Source: CAZMBI01 sp964564675 (GTDB taxonomy: Bacteria; Pseudomonadota; Alphaproteobacteria; Rickettsiales; UBA3002). From it: a DNA stretch of 64,000 bases. The position numbers were made by a program, and so were the translations under genes. The stretch spans positions 43,397-107,396 of the forward strand of contig CAZMBI010000005.1 in NCBI GenBank assembly GCA_964564675.1, in the 5' to 3' direction. Below are positions 1 to 8,606 of this stretch, one piece after another (position 1 is the stretch's first letter; every line of letters begins with the position of its first letter). The notes below the pieces were generated by a model. That model was not told where the DNA came from. It saw only the letters and a program-made list of their open reading frames with translations, and did no database searches.

Positions 1-1
1 T

Positions 2-556
2 ACGCAGTGGCGCGCGCCCGCCCGCACCATGATGATTCTCAGGCAGCTCAAGGCCAAATTCGGTGATGCCGTCCACATCGCCATTTTCGGCTGTCGCGAT
101 GAGGATCTATTGCGCGACGAGCTCGATAGTGACGTGGAGATGACCAACTATGGCGTGCTTAACCGGCACGATGTGGCAGGCCTGTTGCGTATGAGCGATA
201 TTTTCCTCGATTTATCTGATTTTCAGGCATTCGGCCGCACGGCGCTGGAAGCGTTGGCCTGCGGCTGCGCCGTGGTTGCTCCGCAAGCCGGCGGAGTCAG
301 CGATTTCGGCCGGCACGCCGATAATCTGCTGCTGATAGATACCGCTAACGAGATGCAGTGTTTTGCCGCGGCTTCCGAATTGGTGGCAAACGCCAAATTG
401 CGGCTGCATCTGCGTGAGCACGCCATCGCCTCGGCGCAGGATTATTCCATCCATCGCGGCGCGCTGAGTTTTTTACAACTGGTACACCGCCTCAGCGCCG
501 CCGAGGAAGCACCGACCGAACATCAATATCACCTTGCCTTGAAAAGCACCGGCTAA
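2..556 (+). CDS. glycosyltransferase, group 1 family (C-terminal part only)
   Basis: The reading frame is open to the left edge of the window, so the true start lies outside; the first internal ATG at 29 is not the start. About 184 residues are visible. They match the C-terminal Rossmann lobe of GT-B glycosyltransferases: an R-rich stretch (RAPARTMMILRQL) before the sugar-nucleotide lobe, a DIFLDLSDFQAFGRTALEALACG segment that fits the usual E(x7)E-type donor-binding loop with A-F-G replacing the usual G-F-G, and a GCAVVAPQAGG turn. It probably transfers a nucleotide-activated sugar to a surface glycan. It converges on mutS, with a long hairpin between the two stop codons. Family is fairly sure; donor and acceptor are unknown. 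Confidence 0.75.
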   Translation, partial: TQWRAPARTMMILRQLKAKFGDAVHIAIFGCRDEDLLRDELDSDVEMTNYGVLNRHDVAGLLRMSDIFLDLSDFQAFGRTALEALACGCAVVAPQAGGVSDFGRHADNLLLIDTANEMQCFAAASELVANAKLRLHLREHAIASAQDYSIHRGALSFLQLVHRLSAAEEAPTEHQYHLALKSTG

Positions 557-595
557 CTCCGTTATGGCCAGGCGGGCCGCCGGCCAACGGGTTAG
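553..595. terminator. long hairpin between convergent genes, possible bidirectional terminator
   Basis: Arms 553-569 and 582-595 pair over about 14 bases (CTAAC, CCGTT, GGCC on the left against GGCC, AACGG, GTTAG on the right) with a one-base and a two-base bulge. The 12-base loop itself is nearly self-complementary. Both stop codons lie inside the arms. There is no U-tract, so intrinsic termination is not proven. Confidence 0.45.
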
Positions 596-3252
596 TCCAG
601 CTCCTTCAGCTCATACAGCAACGCCAGCGCGTCGCGCGGGGTCAGATCATCGAGACTGACCGCCTGCAGACGCTCACGCAGCGCATCGGACGATGCCTCG
701 GTGGGGGCATCCGCCTGTGCGAACAACGGCAACTCGGTTGTTAACTGATGCAGCGGCGCATTTGCTTCGCCGCTTTCCAGCTGCCGCAGAATCGCCCGCG
801 CGCGTTGTAAAACCGGCGGCGGCAAACCGGCCAGCTGCGCCACATGAATCCCATACGAGCGATCCGCCGTACCGGCAATTACCTGATGCAAAAATTTCAC
901 CTCGCCCTGCCACTCCTTGACCTGCATGGTATGGCATGACAGGCCCGGCAACTGTTCGGCTAGCCGGGTGAGCTCGTGATAATGCGTCGCGAACAGGCCG
1001 CGGCACTGAATGGTATCATGCAGATATTCCACCACCGCCCAGGCGATCGACAGGCCATCATAGGTCGCCGTGCCACGGCCGATCTCATCCAGAATCACCA
1101 GCGAGTGCTCTCCGGCCTGCTGCACAATGGTGGCGGTTTCCACCATCTCAACCATAAAGGTGGACTGGCCGCGCGCCAGATCGTCAGCGGCGCCGACGCG
1201 GCTGAACAACCGGTCGATGACGCCGATATGCGCCGCCTGCGCCGGCACATAAGCACCCATCTGCGCCAGAATGGCAATCAGCGCGTTCTGCCGTAAAAAC
1301 GTGCTTTTCCCGGCCATGTTAGGCCCGGTCAGCAACCACAGGCGCTGGGCATGGCTTAAATCGCAGTCATTGGCGATAAACGGCTCGGCCTCGCGCTGGC
1401 GTGCCGCCTCCACCACCGGGTGCCGCCCACCGCTCACCGCAAACGCTGTCGAGTCATCAATGTTCGGGCGGACATAGCGCTGGCAGCCGGCAAGCTCTGC
1501 CAGCGCGGCGAGCACATCCAGCTGCGCCAGCGCGCGGGCGGCGCGCATCAACTCGTCGGCGCCGGCGCTTACCTGTTCGACCAGCCCGCTGAAAATCTCC
1601 TGTTCCAGTTGCAAGGCCCGATCAGATGACTCGGCGATGGCACGCGCCGTTTCGGCCAGCTCGGTGGTGGTATAGCGCAGATTGTTAGCCAGCGTCTGGC
1701 GGTGAATAAAGGTTTCAGGCACCTTCTTTTCATGCGTCTGCGTAATTTCGATGAAATAGCCCAACACGTTATTAAACTTGATTTTCAGGCTGGCAATACC
1801 GCTTTCCTCGGCATAACGCGCCTGCATCCGGGCGATCACCTGCTTGGACTGAGCGCGTAGACGGCGCAACTCGTCCAGATCAGCCTGATACCCTTCCTGA
1901 ATAAATCCGCCGTCACGCGCCATCAGCGGCGGGGAATCCACCAGCGCCCGGGCCAGCCGGTCGCGCAGTTCGGTATGATCGCCCAGTCCGCGGCAGGCTT
2001 CGGCTATCAGCGCAGGTAAAGCCGCCGATCGGCTGAGGGGGCATGGCGCCTGCTCTTGCATCTCAAGCATCTGGCGCGCGGTAAAGGCCACTGCCAGCCC
2101 GTCGCGCACAGCCAGCAGATCACGCGGGCCGCCGCGCCCCAAGCACAAGCGGGAAACCGCCCGCTGCATATCGGGCGCCGATTGCAGCGCCTCACGCAGC
2201 CGCTCGCCCAGACCGCTTTGCTGTTGAAACCAGCCGATGGCTTCCTGACGCGCATGAATCGCCGGCAAATCGGTCAGCGGCGAGGTCAGCCAGCTGGCCA
2301 GCAGACGCCCGCCGGCCCCGGTAACGGTCATATCAATGGTGCTCAGCAGGCTGCCCCTGCGGCTGCCGGAAAGCGTCTGGGTAAGCTCCAGATTACGCCG
2401 GGTGGCGCCATCGATCACCATGGCGGTGGCGGCCTGTTCTTTCTCCGGCGGATCAAGCCGCGGCAAAGACGCCACCTGCGTGAGGCGGATATATTCCAGC
2501 AGCGCGCCGCAGGCTGCGATATCAGCCTCGTTGAGCTCGCCGAAGGCCTCCAGCGCGGTCACCGCATAATGCAGCTGCAAGGCGCGCTCGGCCTTTTTAA
2601 TGTCGAACTGGCTGGCCGGCTGCAGCGCCAGCGCCTGCTGCCAGGAAGCCAGCTCCCCTTTGAGTTGGGTATACAGCGCATCCGAAAGCAGCAGTTCCGC
2701 CGGGTTAATACGGGTCAGATCGGCCGACAGGCGGGCGCTGTGGGTTTCCATCAGCTGAAACTGACCGGTTGACAAATCCAGCCAGGCCAGCGCCCATTTG
2801 CCTTTCACCGTAGCCAGCGCCGCCAGATAGCGCGATTCGTTACTGGGCAACAGCGCGTCTTCGGTAATCGTGCCCGGGGTGACGATACGCACCACCTCGC
2901 GGCGGACCACCGCCTTATGCCCGCCACGCTTGCGGGCCTGTTCCGGTGTTTCCAGCTGTTCGCAGATCGCCACCTTGCGGCCCGAGGCGATGAGTTTTTG
3001 CAGATAGCTTTCATGGCTGTGCGCTGGCACGCCACACATCGGGATATCCTCGCCCGCCTGTTTGCCGCGCCTGGTCAGCGCTATATCCAAAAGGGCGGCA
3101 GCGTCTTTGGCGTCATCGAAGAACAGTTCATAAAAATCCCCCATTCGGTAAAACAGCAGGCAATCCAGATGCTCGGCCTTAATGTCGAGATATTGCTGCA
3201 TCGCCGGAGTGGCAAGGTCGCTTTCGGTAGTGGTCTGTGCGCGTGCGGACAT
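592..3252 (-). CDS. mutS: DNA mismatch repair protein MutS
   Basis: Full-length MutS (886 residues, usual range 850-900). It recognises base mismatches and small loops and recruits MutL. The mismatch-contacting Phe-x-Glu is seen in GDFYELFFDD (F40, E42). The ATPase domain has Walker A GPNMAGKST near residue 645 and Walker B LVILDEIGRGT near 720, followed by the FATHYHEL segment. The C-terminal helix-turn-helix/dimer region is complete. The start ATG at 3252 fits the family. It is transcribed away from the malic enzyme gene, sharing a 219-base divergent promoter region; mutS is often near such a malic enzyme gene in Alphaproteobacteria (recollection, not checked). Confidence 0.98.
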   Translation of the reverse strand: MSARAQTTTESDLATPAMQQYLDIKAEHLDCLLFYRMGDFYELFFDDAKDAAALLDIALTRRGKQAGEDIPMCGVPAHSHESYLQKLIASGRKVAICEQLETPEQARKRGGHKAVVRREVVRIVTPGTITEDALLPSNESRYLAALATVKGKWALAWLDLSTGQFQLMETHSARLSADLTRINPAELLLSDALYTQLKGELASWQQALALQPASQFDIKKAERALQLHYAVTALEAFGELNEADIAACGALLEYIRLTQVASLPRLDPPEKEQAATAMVIDGATRRNLELTQTLSGSRRGSLLSTIDMTVTGAGGRLLASWLTSPLTDLPAIHARQEAIGWFQQQSGLGERLREALQSAPDMQRAVSRLCLGRGGPRDLLAVRDGLAVAFTARQMLEMQEQAPCPLSRSAALPALIAEACRGLGDHTELRDRLARALVDSPPLMARDGGFIQEGYQADLDELRRLRAQSKQVIARMQARYAEESGIASLKIKFNNVLGYFIEITQTHEKKVPETFIHRQTLANNLRYTTTELAETARAIAESSDRALQLEQEIFSGLVEQVSAGADELMRAARALAQLDVLAALAELAGCQRYVRPNIDDSTAFAVSGGRHPVVEAARQREAEPFIANDCDLSHAQRLWLLTGPNMAGKSTFLRQNALIAILAQMGAYVPAQAAHIGVIDRLFSRVGAADDLARGQSTFMVEMVETATIVQQAGEHSLVILDEIGRGTATYDGLSIAWAVVEYLHDTIQCRGLFATHYHELTRLAEQLPGLSCHTMQVKEWQGEVKFLHQVIAGTADRSYGIHVAQLAGLPPPVLQRARAILRQLESGEANAPLHQLTTELPLFAQADAPTEASSDALRERLQAVSLDDLTPRDALALLYELKELD

Positions 3253-3471
3253 AGGGCCATTACTGCCATAGTCAGCTAATTATGAAAGGATAATTTACAC
3301 CGCATCTGGCTGGCAATCCAGCAGCAACCGCGCACTTAGCCTGCATTTTTGCTGCATTGCAGCGTGGGTTTTCCCTTTTTTTTGCGTTTACAGCCGTTAT
3401 GATACGATTTTTAAACAACTCGTCAGTCCTCCGTAATAGCGGAATGACGACTCACCATGACAGGATAGAAC

Positions 3472-5871
3472 ATGACAGGCGAACAGGCACGCATTACCGA
3501 TGAAGAGGCGCTTCATTTTCATAAGAAAATCCAGCCGGGCAAGCTGGCAATTACAGCCACCAAGCCGCTGATTACGCAGCGCGATTTGTCGCTGGGCTAT
3601 TCACCCGGCGTAGCCGTTCCCTGTCAGGAAATCCATAAGGATCCAAACCTTGCCTATGAATACACTTCCAAGGGTAATTTTGTCGCCGTGATATCCAACG
3701 GCAGCGCCGTGCTCGGGCTGGGCAATCTGGGCGCGCTCGCCTCCAAACCGGTGATGGAGGGCAAAGCCATCCTGTTTAAGCGCTTTGCCGATATTGACGG
3801 CATCGACGTGGTCATCGACTCATCCGACCCTGATGAAATCATTAACGCCATTAAGCTGATCAGCCCGACCTATGGCGGCATCAATCTGGAAGACATCGCT
3901 GCGCCGGACTGCTTTATTATCGAGGAAAAGCTCAAAGAGTTGTGCGATATTCCGGTTTTTCACGATGACCAGCACGGCACGGCCATTATCGCCGCCGCCG
4001 GGCTGATCAATGCCGCGCATATTACGGGGCGCGATATCAAAAAGCTCAAAGTCGTGGTCAACGGGGCCGGCGCCGCCGGGATGTCATGTCTTGAGCTACT
4101 CAAATATATGGGCGTGCCGCACGCCAATCTCCTGCTGTGTGATCGTAAGGGTGTGGTCTATGAAGGCCGCACCGAACAGATGAATCAATGGAAATCGCGC
4201 CATGCAGTGAAAACCAAAAAGCGCACACTGACGGAAGCCATGAGCGGTGCCGACGTGTTTTTAGGTCTGTCAGTAGCCGGCGCGATCAGCCAGGATATGG
4301 TGAAGTCGATGGCCAAAAATCCCATCATTTTCGCCATGGCCAACCCGACCCCGGAAATCATGCCGGAAGAGATTATGGCGGTGCGCGATGACGCGATTAT
4401 TGCAACCGGGCGTTCGGATTACCCCAACCAGGTTAATAATGTCATGGGCTTTCCGTATATTTTCCGTGGCGCGCTGGACGTGCGAGCGCGTGAAATTAAC
4501 AACGAGATGAAAATCGCCGCCGCCGAGGCGCTGGCCAAACTGGCGCGCGAGGATGTCCCGGAGGAAGTCTCCGCCGCTTATTCGGGCCGCGAGATGAAAT
4601 ACGGGCCGGAATATATCATTCCTGCGCCGTTCGATCCGCGGCTGATTGCCACCATCCCGCCGGCGGTGGCGGACGCAGCCATGCAAACCGGCGTGGCACG
4701 TCAACCGATTACTGATTTTGAAGCCTATAAGCGGGAATTGTCCGCCCGGCTGGATCCCACCGTCAGTTCGCTCAGCCAGATATTCGATAAGGTGCGCGCC
4801 AATCCGCAGCGCATCATTTATGCCGAAGGCGAAGAAGAAAAAACCATCCGCGCCGCCATGCACTGGCGCGATAACGGCTACGGCCAGCCCATCCTGGTCG
4901 GCCGGGCCGAACGTATTCGTGATACGATGAATGAAATCGGCCTGAAAAACGCCGATGATATCGAAATTGTTAATGCCGCCGTCAGCCCGCACGTGCAGCA
5001 ATATATCGACTATTTATACGCCAAGCTGCAGCGTAAGGGCTTTCTCTATCGCGATATTGTGCGTATGGTCAAAAATGACCGCAATATTTTCGCTTCCTGC
5101 ATGCTTGCCTGCGGCCATGGCGACGCCATGATCACCGGCCTCACCCGCGGCTATAACCGGGCGCTGGATAATATCTGCCGTGTGGTCGACACTAAAGACG
5201 GAGAAATCCCCTTTGCCATGTCAATGCTGGTGTTTAAGCAGCGTACAGTCTTTATCTCAGATGTCGCCGTGCAGGAACTGCCAAGCCCCTGGCAACTGGC
5301 CGATATTGCCGAGCACACCGCCAAGAAAGCCCGCCAGATGGGTCATGAGCCGCGTGTAGCCTTTTTATCCTATTCCAATTTCGGTAATCCGATGCGGGAG
5401 AAATCTGAACGCATCCGCCTGGCTATCCAGGAGATGGATAACCGTAACGTTGATTTTGAATATGACGGCGAAATGTCCGCCGATGTGGCGCTTAATCGCG
5501 AACTGCTCAAGCTCTATCCGTTCTGCCGTTTAAGCGAACCGGCCAATGTGCTCGTGATGCCGGCGCTGCATTCGGCGCATATCGCCTCCAACCTGCTTGA
5601 GGAACTGGGCGCCGGCACCAATGTCGGCCCCATCTTAAGCGGCATGGCCAAACCGGTGCAGATCGTGCCGATGGATGCTTCGGTGGCGGATATGATTAAC
5701 CTGACCGCCATCGCCGCTATTGATGCCATTGACAGCAATCCACACAGCGGAAGCCGCAAAACTAAGCGCGGCAATATCGGCAATAAGGGTAAAGCCACGC
5801 GCACCAAGCCCAAACCCGCCGGCAAATCAACCGGCAAACCCACCGGCAGCAAAGCCAAGAAGGCCGCGTGA
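3472..5871 (+). CDS. maeB: NADP-dependent malic enzyme with phosphotransacetylase-like domain
   Basis: Decarboxylates malate to pyruvate, normally with NADP+, supplying pyruvate and reducing power in gluconeogenic growth. Residues 1-430 are the malic enzyme part: SPGVAVPCQEI near 45, FHDDQHGTAII near 165, and the nucleotide-binding VVNGAGAAGMSCLELL near 200. Residues 430-760 are the phosphotransacetylase-like domain typical of MaeB, thought to be regulatory (acetyl-CoA). Length is 799 rather than about 760 because of a Lys/Gly/Pro/Thr-rich basic tail after residue 757 (SGSRKTKRGNIG, then KATRTKPKPAGK and so on). A ribosome site AGGATAG precedes the ATG. The next gene begins 3 bases after the stop. 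Confidence 0.95.
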   Translation: MTGEQARITDEEALHFHKKIQPGKLAITATKPLITQRDLSLGYSPGVAVPCQEIHKDPNLAYEYTSKGNFVAVISNGSAVLGLGNLGALASKPVMEGKAILFKRFADIDGIDVVIDSSDPDEIINAIKLISPTYGGINLEDIAAPDCFIIEEKLKELCDIPVFHDDQHGTAIIAAAGLINAAHITGRDIKKLKVVVNGAGAAGMSCLELLKYMGVPHANLLLCDRKGVVYEGRTEQMNQWKSRHAVKTKKRTLTEAMSGADVFLGLSVAGAISQDMVKSMAKNPIIFAMANPTPEIMPEEIMAVRDDAIIATGRSDYPNQVNNVMGFPYIFRGALDVRAREINNEMKIAAAEALAKLAREDVPEEVSAAYSGREMKYGPEYIIPAPFDPRLIATIPPAVADAAMQTGVARQPITDFEAYKRELSARLDPTVSSLSQIFDKVRANPQRIIYAEGEEEKTIRAAMHWRDNGYGQPILVGRAERIRDTMNEIGLKNADDIEIVNAAVSPHVQQYIDYLYAKLQRKGFLYRDIVRMVKNDRNIFASCMLACGHGDAMITGLTRGYNRALDNICRVVDTKDGEIPFAMSMLVFKQRTVFISDVAVQELPSPWQLADIAEHTAKKARQMGHEPRVAFLSYSNFGNPMREKSERIRLAIQEMDNRNVDFEYDGEMSADVALNRELLKLYPFCRLSEPANVLVMPALHSAHIASNLLEELGAGTNVGPILSGMAKPVQIVPMDASVADMINLTAIAAIDAIDSNPHSGSRKTKRGNIGNKGKATRTKPKPAGKSTGKPTGSKAKKAA

Positions 5872-5874
5872 GCG

Positions 5875-6558
5875 ATGCCGGCGACGGAATCTGCAGCCAA
5901 AAGCTATTTATTTGCTTACTGCGAGCGCGCGGGTGACCCCGGTTTCTGGGCGGAACCGCTCAATGCCGTCACCAATATCACCTTTTTAGTCTTTGCCTAT
6001 TTAAGCTATCGCCTGCTGCGCGATGCGCCATCGCGCAGGTTTAAAGCTATCGGCGATATCTGGGTACTGGTGGCGGCGATGTTCGGTATCGGCATCGGCA
6101 GCGGCCTGTGGCATACGCATGCGGCGGCCGGCTGGACGGTCATCGCCGACATCATACCGATTTATATTTTCATTAATCTGTATATTTTCAGCCTGTTTAT
6201 GCGCCAGGGCGGCTTGCGTTTCTGGCAGGCCGGTGTGCTCTGGCTAGTCTTTCAGGCCGGCAGCGTGGTCATGGAAATGAACTTCTCGCGCGATACGCTC
6301 AACGGCTCCATTATGTATCTGCCCAGCTTTGTGATGCTGCTGCTCGGCACGGCATGGCTGGGCTGGCGCGCCAATGCACAATGGAAGGCGATGGCGCTGG
6401 TCACGGTTGCATTCACCATTTCGCTGGGCTTCCGCACCATCGATCTGATGGTATGTGATCAGTTCCCCTATGGCACCCATTTCCTGTGGCATATCTGTAA
6501 TGCCTATGTCCTTTACCGCCTGGTGCTGATCGTCACGCCCAAATGGGAACGGGCGTAG
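5875..6558 (+). CDS. ceramidase-like (alkaline ceramidase superfamily) integral membrane protein
   Basis: A 227-residue, seven-helix-like membrane protein. The N-terminal YCERAGDPGFWAEPLNAVTN block, the GIGSGLWHTHAAAGW block near residue 80 and the C-terminal GTHFLWHICNAYVLYRL block carry the conserved Ser, Asp and His pattern of the CREST/alkaline ceramidase family (PF05875-like), in which these residues bind a metal and hydrolyse an amide. It starts 3 bases after maeB, so it is probably co-transcribed. The real substrate in bacteria is usually unknown; a sphingolipid or other lipid amide is possible. The start at 5875 leaves a short hydrophilic leader; no strong Shine-Dalgarno sequence is seen. 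Confidence 0.75.
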   Translation: MPATESAAKSYLFAYCERAGDPGFWAEPLNAVTNITFLVFAYLSYRLLRDAPSRRFKAIGDIWVLVAAMFGIGIGSGLWHTHAAAGWTVIADIIPIYIFINLYIFSLFMRQGGLRFWQAGVLWLVFQAGSVVMEMNFSRDTLNGSIMYLPSFVMLLLGTAWLGWRANAQWKAMALVTVAFTISLGFRTIDLMVCDQFPYGTHFLWHICNAYVLYRLVLIVTPKWERA

Positions 6559-6580
6559 GTTCTGCTAATGACATCGCCAC

Positions 6581-7234
6581 TTAATGCCCGGCGCCGGTAT
6601 AAAAATACCAGCCAAGCCCGACGGTAAACAGGAAACAGCCATAAATACCGTGCTCGATCCACACCAGCGGAAATGATCGGGTTTTGCTGTAAGTATGCGC
6701 AAATATGAGCCCGCCGATCATGCTCATCACATAGGCCACCCAGTTATTAAAAATCAGATGCCCATGGCCGAAAGCCAGGCCGCTGGCGATCATCATTGTG
6801 CGTTCGCCGGGAAACAGCGCATCATAGCGATCATAGAAAAAGAGTCGGTAAATCACCTCCTGCGGGAATACCGACAAAAGCGGGTAAAACACCATGATCA
6901 AGGCCCATAACACGGTGCGCTCCTGCGGCAATCCGAATAATCGGCTTGGCTCATACCATTGCAGAAACCCGACCATTAATGCCGCGCAAATGAGAAAGCG
7001 AACCAGCATCAGCTTGTTGAGGTGGCCAGGCATGTGGCGGAACGAACATACCGCTGCGCGCACCGTTTGGCCCGTGCGTTTTTTCCATATCCATAAACAG
7101 ATGAAAGTGACAGCCCATAACAGGCCAAATAAGGTGCGCGGCTCAAGCCATAGCCACATCACAACCGGCAGTATGACGAATAATAAAACAAATTCAGCAA
7201 TCAGCCGCGGACGCGACGGATGGGACAAGCTCAC
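6581..7234 (-). CDS. CPBP family intramembrane metalloprotease
   Basis: A 217-residue protein with about six hydrophobic segments. Motif 1 reads PQEVIYRLFFYDRY (about residues 122-135): the usual Glu-Glu-x3-Arg has Gln in the first position, a variant I believe is common in alphaproteobacterial members. Motif 2 is AFGHGHLIFNN near 155 (metal-binding His), and WIEHGIYG follows near the C terminus. Members (CAAX protease / bacteriocin-processing family) cleave within the membrane; the substrate is unknown. The start is a GTG at 7234, supported by GGAG 6 bases upstream. It is divergent from nhaA. Confidence 0.8.
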   Translation of the reverse strand: MSLSHPSRPRLIAEFVLLFVILPVVMWLWLEPRTLFGLLWAVTFICLWIWKKRTGQTVRAAVCSFRHMPGHLNKLMLVRFLICAALMVGFLQWYEPSRLFGLPQERTVLWALIMVFYPLLSVFPQEVIYRLFFYDRYDALFPGERTMMIASGLAFGHGHLIFNNWVAYVMSMIGGLIFAHTYSKTRSFPLVWIEHGIYGCFLFTVGLGWYFYTGAGH

Positions 7235-7364
7235 AGGTCACTCCATACTATATCGGTATTGAGCATAAAACGAACGGAAAGCGAAGGAAAGCGTTGTGTT
7301 CGGCTTGAAGCTGGAATGAATCTGGGGTAATAACCTTGATGGCTTATAAACCATGAGGAGAAAG

Positions 7365-8606
7365 ATGGGAATGGAACCGCTGGCGAAAGTCGAAAAACCG
7401 GTTGATCAGGCACTGACTGCGCTGAAGCAGTTTTTCAAGATGGAATCATCCGGCGGTTTGGTTCTCATGGCGGCGGCAGTGATGGCGCTGATTATGGCCA
7501 ATTCGGGATGGGCGCCGATCTATCATCAGTTTCTGGATACGAAACTCGCCATCACCATCGGTGAAAGTGGCCTCAACAAGCCCTTATGGCTATGGATTAA
7601 TGACGGCCTGATGGCCATTTTCTTCTTTCTGGTTGGCATGGAAATCAAACGCGAAATTGTCGACGGTCAGCTTTCCTCGCGCGAGCAGGCCTCGCTTCCC
7701 TTCGTTGCCGCTGTGGGTGGCATGGCCGTACCGGCATTGATTTACGTGTTTATCAATTCGGGCAATCCCGAAACCATAAGTGGCTGGGCCATTCCTGCGG
7801 CCACTGATATCGCCTTCGCCCTTGGCGTGCTGGCGCTGTTCGGCAAGCGCGTGCCGCTGGCGCTCAAAGTCTTTTTGATGGCGGTGGCGGTGATCGATGA
7901 TCTGGGCGCGGTGCTTATCATCGCGCTGTTTTATACCGCGGAACTCTCCACCAAAGCCCTGCTTCTGGCGGCGCTCTGCCTGAGCGCGCTGATAGTGCTC
8001 AACCAGATGAAGTCCCCATATGTCTCGGCCTATGTCTTTATCGGCATCCTGATGTGGATTGCGGTGCTCAAATCCGGTGTGCACGCTACCATTGCCGGCG
8101 TACTGCTTGGCTTCGTGATACCGCACCGCTTAAAAAATCCCAGCGGCCATTCCATCCTGCAGGATCTGGAACATGGACTCCACCCCTGGGTCGCCTTCGG
8201 TGTGCTGCCTATTTTCGCCTTTGCCAATGCCGGTATCTCGTTTGAAGGCCTCACCTTTTCCCACATGCTCGATCCGCTGCCGCTGGGTATTGCGCTCGGG
8301 CTATTTTTCGGCAAGCAGATCGGGGTGTTCGGCTTCACCTATCTTGCCAGCTCCACCGGAATCATCAAACGCCCGACGGGTACGAACTGGATGCAGTTTT
8401 ATGGCGTATCCATGCTATGCGGGATCGGCTTTACGATGAGTCTGTTTATCGGCAATCTGGCGTTTGACAGCACGCTGCTTGAAACTGAAACCCGGATCGG
8501 GGTTATGAGCGGCTCGCTTGCATCGGCGCTGGTTGGCTGTTTGATTCTGCACCTGTCGTTGCCGAAGAAGGCAAAAGCCGCCCAGCCTGCCGGCGCCACA
8601 ACCTGA
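7365..8606 (+). CDS. nhaA: Na+/H+ antiporter NhaA
   Basis: Exports Na+ in exchange for two protons, giving pH and sodium homeostasis at the inner membrane. About 413 residues, slightly longer than the E. coli protein. The ion-binding aspartate pair is in VAVIDDLGAVLII (D178, D179; E. coli D163/D164). PAATDIAFALGVLALFGKRVP and the discontinuous helix regions are also recognisable. The start is uncertain: GAGGAG at 7355-7360 overlaps the first in-frame ATG (7353), so ATG 7365 or 7371 is more likely. The 3' end overlaps the convergent mutY by 104 bases. No NhaR-type regulator is nearby. Confidence 0.96.
   Translation: MGMEPLAKVEKPVDQALTALKQFFKMESSGGLVLMAAAVMALIMANSGWAPIYHQFLDTKLAITIGESGLNKPLWLWINDGLMAIFFFLVGMEIKREIVDGQLSSREQASLPFVAAVGGMAVPALIYVFINSGNPETISGWAIPAATDIAFALGVLALFGKRVPLALKVFLMAVAVIDDLGAVLIIALFYTAELSTKALLLAALCLSALIVLNQMKSPYVSAYVFIGILMWIAVLKSGVHATIAGVLLGFVIPHRLKNPSGHSILQDLEHGLHPWVAFGVLPIFAFANAGISFEGLTFSHMLDPLPLGIALGLFFGKQIGVFGFTYLASSTGIIKRPTGTNWMQFYGVSMLCGIGFTMSLFIGNLAFDSTLLETETRIGVMSGSLASALVGCLILHLSLPKKAKAAQPAGATT

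Noticed and set aside
2056..2772. 238-codon open frame antisense to mutS
   Set aside because: It lies fully inside mutS, has a biased composition of His, Gln and Arg, and matches no family; a shadow of codon use in the real gene.
3398..3403. TATGAT as -10 box for maeB
   Set aside because: No acceptable -35 element at 16-18 bases; only poly-T there.
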